Source: Rhodocyclaceae bacterium
Lineage (GTDB): Bacteria > Pseudomonadota > Gammaproteobacteria > Burkholderiales > Rhodocyclaceae
Reading direction: 5' to 3'
Assembly (NCBI GenBank): GCA_016791105.1
Contig: JAEUNM010000048.1
Location: forward strand, 30,090 to 94,089
Length of the DNA: 64,000 bases
Part shown: piece by piece, positions 27,917-35,965 of the stretch
How the letters are laid out: each line of letters opens with the position of its first letter
Numbering within the stretch: position 1 is the first letter of the stretch
Notes under the pieces: model-generated
Database searches by the model: none
Seen by the model: the letters and a program-made list of their open reading frames with translations, nothing else
What the model was told of the DNA's origin: nothing
Program-made: the position numbers and the translations under genes

Positions 27917-29065
27917 ATGCCTCGTACTGACACGCCCCCTGCGCCGCCGCGCACGCGCGGCAACGCCTTGCCGCCCGCGGCACGCGGCTTGTTGCTGTAT
28001 TGCCGCGAAGGGTTCGAAAAAGAATGTGCCCAGGATTTAAGTCATATCCTGGAGGCAAATGGCTGGTCCGGCTATTGCGTGGCACGCCCCATGAGCGCGC
28101 TGGTCGAGTGGATCGCCCACGACGGCAGTATTCCAGCGACGCGCCTGCCGGCCTTGTCCGAACTTGTATTCGCGCGCCAGTTGCTGCTCATGGGTGAGCG
28201 GCTCACCGACCTCGCGCCGGGCCAGCGCGTGGAAGCCCTGCTGGCGGCAGCGAAAGCGCTAGCACCAGCCTTTTCCGGCATTGTGGTAGAAACCGCCTAT
28301 ACCGATGCTGCACGCGAACTTTCCGCCCTTGCGAAAAGCCTGGCGCCGGCCCTGACGCGTGCCGCCAAGGCCAGCGGCATGTTGCAGACCGAGGCCGGAT
28401 TGCCGCGCCTGCACGTGCTGATCGAAAACGGCAGCGCGGCGCTTGTCGCGGCAGCCGTGCCGGGCAATTGCAGCGATTGGCATATGGGCGTACCGCGCCT
28501 CAAAATGCCGGCTGCGGCACCGTCGCGTGCGACGCTCAAATTGCACGAGGCGTTTCTCACCTTGCTCACCGAGGCAGAACGCGAACAGTTGCTGCAACCG
28601 GGCATGACTGCGGTGGACCTGGGCGCTGCGCCGGGCGGCTGGACCTGGCAACTGGTACGGCGCCATTTGCGCGTCACCGCGGTCGATAATGCCGCCATTG
28701 CACCCGAACTGCTCGATTCCGGCCTGGTGCGGCACCAGCGCGAGGACGGCTTCCGATTCCGCCCGCCCAAAACGGTAGACTGGATGGTATGCGACATGGT
28801 CGAACAGCCCTCGCGCATTGCAAAGCTGGCTGCCCAGTGGCTGGCGGCGGGCTGGTGCCGCCACACGATTTTCAACCTGAAACTGCCCATGCGGCGGCGT
28901 TACGAAGAAGTCGAACGCTGCCGCGCGCTGATCGCCGATGCGCTGGGCGGCGCGCCGCACGAGCTGCGCATCAAGCAACTATTCCATGACCGCGAGGAAG
29001 TGAGCGCATACCTCGCGCCCGCGCCTCCAGTAAAAACCCGTGGCGGCCGGAAAAACCCTTTATAA
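27917..29065 (+). CDS. rlmM: 23S rRNA (cytidine-2498 2'-O)-methyltransferase
   Basis: RlmM 2'-O-methylates C2498 of 23S rRNA using S-adenosylmethionine. The 382-residue product has an N-terminal THUMP-like part (GLLLYCREGFEKECAQDL) and a C-terminal RrmJ-type Rossmann domain with SAM motif VDLGAAPGGWTWQL, the catalytic-site MVCDMVEQP, and NLKLPMRRRYEEV near the end (the K-D-K-E tetrad positions). ATG 27917 precedes a Pro-rich leader that then joins the conserved segment. It is followed by rhlE after 46 bp. Confidence 0.94.
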   Translation: MPRTDTPPAPPRTRGNALPPAARGLLLYCREGFEKECAQDLSHILEANGWSGYCVARPMSALVEWIAHDGSIPATRLPALSELVFARQLLLMGERLTDLAPGQRVEALLAAAKALAPAFSGIVVETAYTDAARELSALAKSLAPALTRAAKASGMLQTEAGLPRLHVLIENGSAALVAAAVPGNCSDWHMGVPRLKMPAAAPSRATLKLHEAFLTLLTEAEREQLLQPGMTAVDLGAAPGGWTWQLVRRHLRVTAVDNAAIAPELLDSGLVRHQREDGFRFRPPKTVDWMVCDMVEQPSRIAKLAAQWLAAGWCRHTIFNLKLPMRRRYEEVERCRALIADALGGAPHELRIKQLFHDREEVSAYLAPAPPVKTRGGRKNPL

Positions 29066-29072
29066 TGAAGGG
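29056..29072 (+). promoter_or_regulatory. Possible -10 region of rhlE within an inverted repeat
   Basis: A consensus -10, TATAAT (29061-29066), overlaps the rlmM stop codon and lies 46 bp before rhlE. It is framed by CCCTT (29056-29060) and AAGGG (29068-29072). No good -35 was found at the right distance, so this is a weak call. Confidence 0.35.
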
Positions 29073-29111
29073 TTCATTTGATTTGCACGAATACTTCCCG
29101 GCACCCTAGCG

Positions 29112-30506
29112 ATGAGTTTTTCCGATCTCGGCTTAATGCCCGAGCTACTGCAGGCGGTGGCGGATTCCGGCTATACGGAACCGACGCCGATACAGCGCCA
29201 AGCCATTCCGGTCGTACTGGCTGGGCGCGACGTCATGGGCGGCGCACAAACCGGGACCGGCAAAACCGCCAGTTTTACCCTGCCGCTGTTGCAGCGGCTC
29301 GCACCGTCGGCAAATCAATCGCCCTCGCCAGCGCGCCATCCGGTGCGTGCGCTCATCCTGTGTCCTACGCGCGAACTGGCCCTGCAGGTGCATGAAAGTG
29401 TCTGCACCTACGGCCGCCATCTGGCGCTGCGCGCCACCTGCATATACGGCGGCGTCGATATGGATGCGCAAACCAAACAGTTGCGCGAAGGCCGCGAAAT
29501 CGTCGTGGCCACGCCGGGCCGCCTGCTCGATCACGTCCAGCAAAAAACCGTGCAGCTCAATCAGGTGCAAATTCTGGTGCTGGACGAAGCGGACCGCATG
29601 CTGGACATGGGCTTCATTCCGGACGTCAAGCGCATCCTTAGCCTGATCCCGGGCCAGCGCCAAAGCCTCATGTTTTCCGCCACGTTTTCGGAGGACATCA
29701 AAAAGCTCGCGGCAACGATATTGCGCGAACCGCAAGTGATCGAAGTTGCACGCCGCAATGCAACTGCGGAAACCGTGTCGCACCAGTTGTACGCCGTTGC
29801 CTCCGACGACAAGCGCGTATTGCTGCGACATTTGCTCACCGTGCCGGAAAACGAAACACGCCAGGCCCTGGTGTTCGTGAATACCAAATTCGGCTGTAGC
29901 CGTCTGGCGGTTTATCTGGCACGCGAAGGCGTCGCCGCCGACGCGATCCACGGCGACAAGAATCAGCAACAGCGCACCGAAGCGCTCGACGCGTTCAAGT
30001 CCGGCAAGGTGCGCGTGCTGGTCGCGACCGATGTCGCGGCGCGCGGACTGGACATTGAAGATTTGCCCTTCGTCGTGAATTTCGAGTTGCCGCCCAACGC
30101 CGAAGATTACGTGCACCGCATCGGCCGCACGGGCCGTGCCGGCAAATCGGGCGAAGCCATTTCATTCATGGCGCCGGAAGAAAATTACCGCCTGGGCGAA
30201 ATCGAAAAGCTCGTGAAGCGGCAAATCGAGCGCAAAAGCCTGCCCGCCTATACCTCGGGTGCAGGCCGCGACGAGCGCCACCGCCACCACATTGAGCGCG
30301 AGGCACGCCGCCACCCCGAACCCGCGGCCACCCGTGCCAAGCAAAACGTGGCTGCGGATGGCTTCGATTTCAACAAGCCCTACCAGCCGCAGGGAGATGT
30401 CCCCTCCGCCGCACCTGCCGCAACCATCGCCCAGCCGCCAGGCAAGCCGCGCCAGCCGCGGCGCGAACTGGCTTTCCTGCTCGGCGGTGGCGGCAAACGC
30501 AACTGA
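29112..30506 (+). CDS. rhlE: DEAD-box ATP-dependent RNA helicase RhlE
   Basis: A 464-residue helicase of RNA remodelling and ribosome assembly. The Q motif FSDLGLMPELLQAVADSGYTEPTPIQ, motif I AQTGTGKTASF, DEAD in VLDEADRMLDMGF, SAT in FSATF, and HRIGRTGRAG are all present. The C-terminal ~100 residues are basic and low-complexity (RRHPEPAATRAK...), as usual for RhlE. An 8-bp GC hairpin (30530-30549) follows, preceded rather than followed by T residues. Confidence 0.95.
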   Translation: MSFSDLGLMPELLQAVADSGYTEPTPIQRQAIPVVLAGRDVMGGAQTGTGKTASFTLPLLQRLAPSANQSPSPARHPVRALILCPTRELALQVHESVCTYGRHLALRATCIYGGVDMDAQTKQLREGREIVVATPGRLLDHVQQKTVQLNQVQILVLDEADRMLDMGFIPDVKRILSLIPGQRQSLMFSATFSEDIKKLAATILREPQVIEVARRNATAETVSHQLYAVASDDKRVLLRHLLTVPENETRQALVFVNTKFGCSRLAVYLAREGVAADAIHGDKNQQQRTEALDAFKSGKVRVLVATDVAARGLDIEDLPFVVNFELPPNAEDYVHRIGRTGRAGKSGEAISFMAPEENYRLGEIEKLVKRQIERKSLPAYTSGAGRDERHRHHIEREARRHPEPAATRAKQNVAADGFDFNKPYQPQGDVPSAAPAATIAQPPGKPRQPRRELAFLLGGGGKRN

Positions 30507-30602
30507 CGCGAGCGTACTTTTTTGCGCCCTGCCCGGCGCCCGCCGGGCAAAGACCAAACTCGCTAAAGTTGGGCGCGTGGCAAGGCCCCTGCCCCGGCGC
30601 GC

Positions 30603-31736
30603 TTATCCGCGCTGTATGGCGTCCAGCGCAGCGGCCAGAGTCCCCACGCTTCGTTCCAGGTTGTGCAGCTTGTCCAACCCAAACAAGCCGATGCGAAAAC
30701 TGCGGAAGTCGGCTGGCTCATCACACTGCAGCGGCACACCGGCCGCGATTTGCAGGCCTTGCGCGATAAATTTGCTGCCGTTTTGCATGTTCGGGTCGTC
30801 AGTGTAAAAAACTGCCACCCCGGGCGCCTCGAATCCCGGCGCCGCTACGCTCTTGTACCCATGCCCGGCAAATAGCTGACGCACGCGGCTGCCCAATTCC
30901 TGCTGTTCGGCCCGCACCCGCTCGAAGCCATAGGTTTCGGTTTCCAGCATGACGTCGCGCAAGCGGCACAGCGCATCGGTCGGCATGGTGGCGTGATAGG
31001 CGAAACTGCCGGCCTCGTAAGTTTCCATGATTTGCAGCCATTTGCGCAGGTCACAGGCAAAGCTCGAACTTTGCGTCGAATCGATGCGGCCCCGCGCGCG
31101 TTCCGACAAGGCAACGAGGGCGCAGCAAGGCGAACCGCTCCACCCTTTTTGAGGTGCACTGATGAGAACATCCACGGCGCAGGCCTGCATGTCCACCCAC
31201 ATTGCGCCGGAAGCCACGCAGTCGAGTACGAACAGCCCATCCACCGCACGCATCGCGGCCCCCACGGCGTGCAAGTAGTCGTCCGGCAACAGCATGCCGG
31301 AGGCCGTTTCCACATGCGGCGCGAACAGGACTTCCGGTCTTTCGCGTTCGATCGCAGCCAGCACCTCGGCCAGCGGCGGCGGTGCGTAAGCCGCTTGTGG
31401 TTCGGGGCTGACGGGACGCGCCTTCAGCACGGTACAGGAGGCGGCGATACCGCCCATGTCGAAAATCTGCGACCAGCGGAAACTGAACCAGCCGTTACGG
31501 ATCACCATGCATTTTTTGCCGCCGGCAAACTGGCGCGCAACGGCTTCCATGCCGAAACTGCCGCTGCCGGGAACGACGACAGCGCTGTTCGCGTGATAGA
31601 CGCGCTTCAATACGCCCGCAATGTCCGTCATGACGCGCCGGAAGCGCTGCGACATATGGTTGAGCGCGCGATCCGTATAAACGACGGAATAATCGAGCAG
31701 GCCGTCGGGATCGACGTCCGGTAGCAATCCTGGCAT
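30603..31736 (-). CDS. Class V aminotransferase (alanine/serine-glyoxylate type)
   Basis: A 377-residue PLP enzyme. The start ATG 31736 (MPGLLPDVDPDGLLDYSVVYTDRAL) is followed by GSGSFGMEAVARQF, the substrate/phosphate region, D in LFVLDCVASG and the Schiff-base Lys in SAPQKGWSGSP. It resembles alanine-glyoxylate and serine-glyoxylate aminotransferases, which interconvert glyoxylate and an amino acid. The exact amino donor is not fixed by sequence. It stands alone, convergent with rhlE. Confidence 0.88.
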   Translation of the reverse strand: MPGLLPDVDPDGLLDYSVVYTDRALNHMSQRFRRVMTDIAGVLKRVYHANSAVVVPGSGSFGMEAVARQFAGGKKCMVIRNGWFSFRWSQIFDMGGIAASCTVLKARPVSPEPQAAYAPPPLAEVLAAIERERPEVLFAPHVETASGMLLPDDYLHAVGAAMRAVDGLFVLDCVASGAMWVDMQACAVDVLISAPQKGWSGSPCCALVALSERARGRIDSTQSSSFACDLRKWLQIMETYEAGSFAYHATMPTDALCRLRDVMLETETYGFERVRAEQQELGSRVRQLFAGHGYKSVAAPGFEAPGVAVFYTDDPNMQNGSKFIAQGLQIAAGVPLQCDEPADFRSFRIGLFGLDKLHNLERSVGTLAAALDAIQRG

Positions 31737-32329
31737 GGCTATCTCCGCGGTTGTGGGTTTGCCGCGCCTAAGCTGCGAGCGTCGGCAAAGATGCCGAATG
31801 CTAACCCGCCACGGGCACTCCTTCGCACGAATTTCTCGACAGTCCAGGCAGGATCGGCGGCACAACTTACCCCTGCCCCTCGTCATGGTCCGGATCGGAG
31901 CGACACAAATCCTTTGCGCGCCCGGCCATTACCCCGCACCGACCGGCAAAGGCCAATGCCGAAATCCACAGCGAGCTTGCGGTCAGACCGAAGCCAGGGC
32001 TTCGCAGCCACAATGCGCCGTCCTGCAGGACGGCGTGAATGAACCGCATGTCGCGGCGAAAAAATTTTTCCTGATCCCGTAAGCTTGCCGGCGCGCTTCC
32101 GGTCTTATTGGGCTGAGAGCCAGGCCGCGCGATTTTTCCGGGCACCAAATCCAATTCCGTCTAGCATGCGTATATGCGTTACGGTGGCGGCAAGCGGCAA
32201 GGCAAACTCAAACCTCTTCCGGGCGTTGTTCCAAGCGGCACGCCCGGGCAAAGGATGGTATGGCCGGTCCGGACGCCATCGGCCACGTATGTAAGCTGTG
32301 TACCCACAAATCCCTGCAAGGAGATCGTT
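31737..32329. other. Long gap between the aminotransferase and the bufferin operon
   Basis: Nearly 600 bp with no credible protein gene. It contains a perfect 20-bp palindrome, CGCCGTCCTGCAGGACGGCG, at 32016-32035, and must hold the promoters of both divergent transcripts. I could not fix promoter hexamers. Confidence 0.5.
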
Positions 32330-32590
32330 ATGTCACAAAAGCAAGCTGGAATCGCCATTGCCACCGCCGCTGCCGCCATTTTTGCCATTGGCGCGACCTT
32401 GACAGCACCCATTGCGCAGGCTGCGGACGCCACGGTGCATTGCGCGGGGGTCAATTCCTGCAAAGGCACGTCCGAATGCAAGTCGGCCAGCAATGCGTGC
32501 AAGGGCCAGAATTCCTGCAAAGGTCAGGGCTGGGTAAGCAAGGCCAGCGCCAAGGAATGTACCGACGCCGGCGGCAAGGTCGTCAAATAA
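32330..32590 (+). CDS. bufA: Bufferin-type Cys-rich secreted peptide precursor (BufA2-like)
   Basis: An 86-residue precursor with a signal peptide (MSQKQAGIAIATAAAAIF... cleaved near AQA-AD at residue 31) and a short mature part with six Cys (38, 44, 50, 57, 63, 77) in repeated CKG units: NSCKGTSEC, NACKGQNSCKGQGW. This is the BufA2 pattern of bufferins, periplasmic metal-binding peptides modified by a DUF692 (MNIO) enzyme and best known for copper protection. The downstream DUF692 and DUF2063 genes confirm the system. AAGGAG lies 7 bp before ATG 32330, a strong ribosome site. Copper as ligand is inferred from relatives. Confidence 0.9.
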   Translation: MSQKQAGIAIATAAAAIFAIGATLTAPIAQAADATVHCAGVNSCKGTSECKSASNACKGQNSCKGQGWVSKASAKECTDAGGKVVK

Positions 32591-32605
32591 GCGCGTTGCG
32601 CAATC

Positions 32606-32638
32606 GCGGCCCCGCTCCTGCGGGGCCGCCGCATTTTT
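32606..32638 (+). terminator. Terminator-like attenuator between bufA and bufB
   Basis: GCGGCCCCGC (32606-32615) pairs perfectly with GCGGGGCCGC (32620-32629) over a TCCT loop, followed after four bases by TTTTT (32634-32638). It lies 15 bp after the bufA stop and 16 bp before the bufB start, so most transcripts would end after the peptide gene and a minority would read through to the enzyme genes. Confidence 0.75.
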
Positions 32639-32653
32639 GAGCCGGGAAATACA

Positions 32654-33493
32654 TTGACTGATACCGCACTGGGATTTGGCCTCGGCCTGCGCACGGCGCA
32701 TTATCGGGATTTCATCGATACGCCGCAGCGCGTCGATTGGCTCGAGATCATTTCTGAAAACTATCTCGTTGCAGGCGGCAAGCCCCTGCACTTTCTCGAC
32801 CGCATACGCCGCGACTATCCCATGGTAATGCATGGGGTATCCCTGTCGATAGGCAGCTCGGACGCGCTGGACCGCAACTATCTGAGCGCGCTCGCGACGC
32901 TGATCGAGCGCGTCGAACCGGCCTGGGTGTCCGATCACCTGTGCTGGACCGGTGTTGCCGGAATCAATCTGCACGATCTGTGTCCCCTGCCCTACAGCCG
33001 GGCGATGCTGGATCATCTATGCACGCGCCTGGACCAGGTGCAGCAGGCTCTTGGCCGCGCGCTGGTGCTGGAAAACGTATCCAGCTACGTAAGTTACCGC
33101 GCCGACGAAATGACGGAATGGGACTTCATACGCGAACTGTGCGCCCGGTCCGGCTGCGAACTGTTGCTGGACGTGAATAACGTGTACGTGAACAGCGTCA
33201 ATCACGGCTTCGACCCGCGTACCTTCATTGACGCCGTTCCCGCCGAGCGCGTGCGGCAAATACATCTTGCCGGGCATGAGCATCACGGCAAATATGTCAT
33301 CGATACCCATGACCATCCGATTTGCGATGCGGTATGGGATTTATACGCCTACACGGTAGGGCGAATCGGACACCGCCCCACCTTGATCGAGCGCGATGAC
33401 CACATCCCGCCGCTCGCCGAGCTGGTGGCCGAACTTGACGCAGCGCGCGCCCTTGCGGCGCAAACGCTGCAATGCGCGCGCGCGGCGGCATGA
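32654..33493 (+). CDS. bufB: DUF692 / MNIO-family maturation enzyme (BufB)
   Basis: A 279-residue TIM-barrel enzyme of UPF0276/DUF692, the multinuclear non-heme iron oxidase family that includes MbnB. It modifies Cys residues of a partner peptide. Ligand-like residues are visible: H60 (MHGVSLSIG), D94-H95, E140 (LENVSS), D173/N175 (DVNNVYVN), H184, H204 and H208-EHHG with the following DTHDH. It starts at TTG 32654, a rare codon, with only a weak GGGAAA upstream. Its stop overlaps the next start (ATGA). Substrate: presumably the bufA product. Confidence 0.94.
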   Translation: MTDTALGFGLGLRTAHYRDFIDTPQRVDWLEIISENYLVAGGKPLHFLDRIRRDYPMVMHGVSLSIGSSDALDRNYLSALATLIERVEPAWVSDHLCWTGVAGINLHDLCPLPYSRAMLDHLCTRLDQVQQALGRALVLENVSSYVSYRADEMTEWDFIRELCARSGCELLLDVNNVYVNSVNHGFDPRTFIDAVPAERVRQIHLAGHEHHGKYVIDTHDHPICDAVWDLYAYTVGRIGHRPTLIERDDHIPPLAELVAELDAARALAAQTLQCARAAA

Positions 33494-34299
33494 GCGCGCC
33501 GCTCGAATTGCAGCGGCGCTTCCAGGACGCCATCCTGCAGGGCGAACTTACGCCTGGATTGTTCGCGGTAGAAGATGCCGCCCAGGAAGGCGGTTTCCGC
33601 ATCTATCTGAATGCCTACCGGCTGCGCCTCACGGAAGCATTGCGCGACAATTTTCCCGTGCTGCGGGCCGCACTGGGCGATGAGGCTTTCGATGAGCTGG
33701 CCGCAGCCTACCTCGCGCAGCATCCGTCGCCACATCGTTCCGTGCGCTGGTTCGGCGATAGTCTCACGGACTGGCTGGAACAAAACCCGGCCGTGTTGCC
33801 GCACCCGGCCCTGACCGACGTGGCACGCATGGACTGGGCGCTGCGCGGCGCATTCGACGCAGCCGATTCGGTACCGCTGGCAATGCAGGATTTGGCCGCT
33901 CTGGCGCCACAAGATTGGCCCGAGCAGCGCTTTCGCCTGCGCCCGGGCGTCGTGCTGCTCCCGCTTACCTGGCAAATCGAACCGATCTGGCAAAGTCTGA
34001 GCGAAAACCCCGACGCCGTCACCGAAGCGCCCGACCAACTCGAGCATCAGGTGCTCATCTGGCGCGCCGACCTGCAATGCCACTGGCGTTCGCTCGAAGC
34101 GCCGGAAAGCGCGGCGCTCGCCACGCTTGCCGGCGGTGGCACATTTGCCGACGTATGCGAAGTGCTGGCCGCCTATGCCGGAGACCAAGCCGCCGTCGTA
34201 GCAGCCGGACTGTTGCGCGCCTGGGTCGAGCAAACATTGCTCGGGCGCGATGACACGGCAAGCACCAGTTCCAGCTGCACGAAAATACCAATTATTTAG
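33490..34299 (+). CDS. bufC: DUF2063 partner protein (BufC)
   Basis: A 269-residue protein with an N-terminal DUF2063 domain: [31 protein letters not shown] and [13 protein letters not shown]. In bufferin and related pathways such proteins bind the precursor peptide and present it to the MNIO enzyme, as MbnC does. The start ATG 33490 overlaps the bufB stop (ATGA), indicating translational coupling and a complex. Earlier in-frame codons are shadows inside bufB. The last ~12 residues (STSSSC) look like a variable tail. Confidence 0.93.
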   Translation: MSAPLELQRRFQDAILQGELTPGLFAVEDAAQEGGFRIYLNAYRLRLTEALRDNFPVLRAALGDEAFDELAAAYLAQHPSPHRSVRWFGDSLTDWLEQNPAVLPHPALTDVARMDWALRGAFDAADSVPLAMQDLAALAPQDWPEQRFRLRPGVVLLPLTWQIEPIWQSLSENPDAVTEAPDQLEHQVLIWRADLQCHWRSLEAPESAALATLAGGGTFADVCEVLAAYAGDQAAVVAAGLLRAWVEQTLLGRDDTASTSSSCTKIPII

Positions 34300-34386
34300 G
34301 TCATTTCCCGTCAGCAGAAGCGCTGCACCCCGCTATGCTTGAACAGGTCGCAATACAACCTGCCAATTCGGAGCAAGGGGGCGCAA

Positions 34387-35598
34387 ATGGACCGTCGAAA
34401 TTTCCTGCAGGCTGGCGCCGGAGGCTTCGCGCTCGCCGCCAGTGGACTATTTTTGCCGCCCCGGGCTTACGCCGCCGGGTTGCCGGCCGGTACCCTGGAC
34501 TCGGCTGTGCTTGAAGCCCTGGCCGGCAAGCAGCCGCTGATCAAGCGCAGCTACCGGCCGCCCAATTTTGAAACCCCGGTCGAACTGTTCGACAGCACCA
34601 TCACGCCCAACGAGCGCTTTTTCGTGCGCTGGCACCTATCCACCATCCCGCAGGTGGCAGCAGCGGACTGGCGGCTCAAGATTGGCGGCGATTCGGTCGA
34701 GCGTCCCTACGAACTGACGCTGGCGCAATTGCAAAACGATTTCGAGCCGGTCGAACTCGTTGCCGTCTGCCAATGTTCCGGCAACCGGCGCGGCCTTTCT
34801 GACCCGCATGTACCGGGCGTGCAATGGGGCTATGGTGCGATGGGCAATGCGCGCTGGCGCGGCGCGCGCCTGAAGGACATCCTCGCGCGCGCCGGAATCA
34901 AGGCCGGCGCGCTCGAAGTGTCCTACGACGGGGCCGACTCCGGCGCGCTCGACAAAACGCCGGATTTCGTCAAAAGCCTGCCGATGTGGAAAGCGCTGGA
35001 CGACAACACGCTGATCGCCTACGCCATGAATGGCGAACCCCTGCCGCACTGGAACGGCTACCCGGCGCGCCTCGTCGTGCCGGGTTGGACCGCAACCTAT
35101 TGGCTCAAACAAGTCATCGCGATAAACGTGCGCTCAAGCCCGGAAAAGAATTTCTGGATGAGTGCCGCCTACCGCATACCCAAAGGCAAATTCCCGCTCA
35201 TCGACCGCTTTCTGTCGCAGGAGGGCGACGCGAATACGCCCATCACCGAAATGGTGGTCAATTCGCTCATCACCAACCTCAAATCCGGCACCAAAGTACG
35301 CGCCGGCCACGCGCTTTCGGTACGCGGCGTCGCCTGGGACGGCGGTTATGGCATACGCAGCGTGGATGTGTCGCTGGACGGCGGGAATTCCTGGATGGCA
35401 GCGGAACTGGAAGCAGACCTCGGGCGCTATTCATTCCGTGCCTGGCACTACGCCCACACCCCGCCGCGGCGCGGAAAACTTGCCCTGATGGCACGCGCCA
35501 CCAACCGCCAGGGCAGCACGCAAACGCGCGAGCTCATATTCAATCCGGCCGGCTATCACAACAATGTGATGGAGCGCCTGGAAATAGACGTGGTTTAA
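34387..35598 (+). CDS. sorA: Sulfite dehydrogenase molybdopterin subunit SorA-like
   Basis: A 403-residue sulfite oxidase-family molybdoenzyme. A twin-arginine signal (MDRRNFLQAG..GFALAASG) sends it folded to the periplasm. The Mo ligand is C130 in VCQCSGNRRG; the fold continues with the C-terminal Mo-co dimerisation domain (SVDVSLDGGNSW). It oxidises sulfite to sulfate, passing electrons to a c-type cytochrome, here the product of the next gene. AAGGGG is well spaced before ATG 34387. It is 87 bp downstream of bufC on the same strand. Confidence 0.92.
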   Translation: MDRRNFLQAGAGGFALAASGLFLPPRAYAAGLPAGTLDSAVLEALAGKQPLIKRSYRPPNFETPVELFDSTITPNERFFVRWHLSTIPQVAAADWRLKIGGDSVERPYELTLAQLQNDFEPVELVAVCQCSGNRRGLSDPHVPGVQWGYGAMGNARWRGARLKDILARAGIKAGALEVSYDGADSGALDKTPDFVKSLPMWKALDDNTLIAYAMNGEPLPHWNGYPARLVVPGWTATYWLKQVIAINVRSSPEKNFWMSAAYRIPKGKFPLIDRFLSQEGDANTPITEMVVNSLITNLKSGTKVRAGHALSVRGVAWDGGYGIRSVDVSLDGGNSWMAAELEADLGRYSFRAWHYAHTPPRRGKLALMARATNRQGSTQTRELIFNPAGYHNNVMERLEIDVV

Positions 35599-35609
35599 GG
35601 AGCGCCGCG

Positions 35610-35900
35610 ATGAAACCAAGCGTCCACAGCCTTTTTTGCACACTGCTTGCCCTGTCATGCCAGGCCCACGCGGGCGAGGAAACGATACGGCTGATAGACG
35701 GCCCCGGTCGCGACCTCGTCGCGAGCAATTGCGTGGCCTGCCACAGCCTGGATTACATCCCGCTCAATTCACCATTCCAGAAGCGCGCCGGCTGGCAAGC
35801 CACCGTCAATAAAATGGTCAAGGTGATGGGCGCCGCCATCCGCGACGAAGACGTACCGCAAATCGTGGATTATTTGACGCAGCGCTACGGCGTCGAATAA
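35610..35900 (+). CDS. sorB: SorB-like c-type cytochrome subunit
   Basis: A 96-residue secreted monohaem cytochrome c. Signal peptide MKPSVHSLFCTLLALSCQAHA; haem motif CVACH (C41-C44-H45); a Met in NKMVKVMGAAI is a plausible distal ligand. It lies 11 bp behind sorA with AAGGAG upstream and is the electron acceptor subunit of a SorAB sulfite:cytochrome c oxidoreductase. Confidence 0.93.
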   Translation: MKPSVHSLFCTLLALSCQAHAGEETIRLIDGPGRDLVASNCVACHSLDYIPLNSPFQKRAGWQATVNKMVKVMGAAIRDEDVPQIVDYLTQRYGVE

Positions 35901-35965
35901 CGCCCTGCGCGGCCGACGCCGCCGCAGTGGCGCGGAATTCTCGTCCGCGCCGCTGCGGCAATGAT

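Noticed and set aside
30530..30549. Hairpin after rhlE as an intrinsic terminator
   Set aside because: The stem is good (TGCCCGGC/GCCGGGCA) but the T run lies before it, not after, on the + strand, and the - strand has A residues after it.
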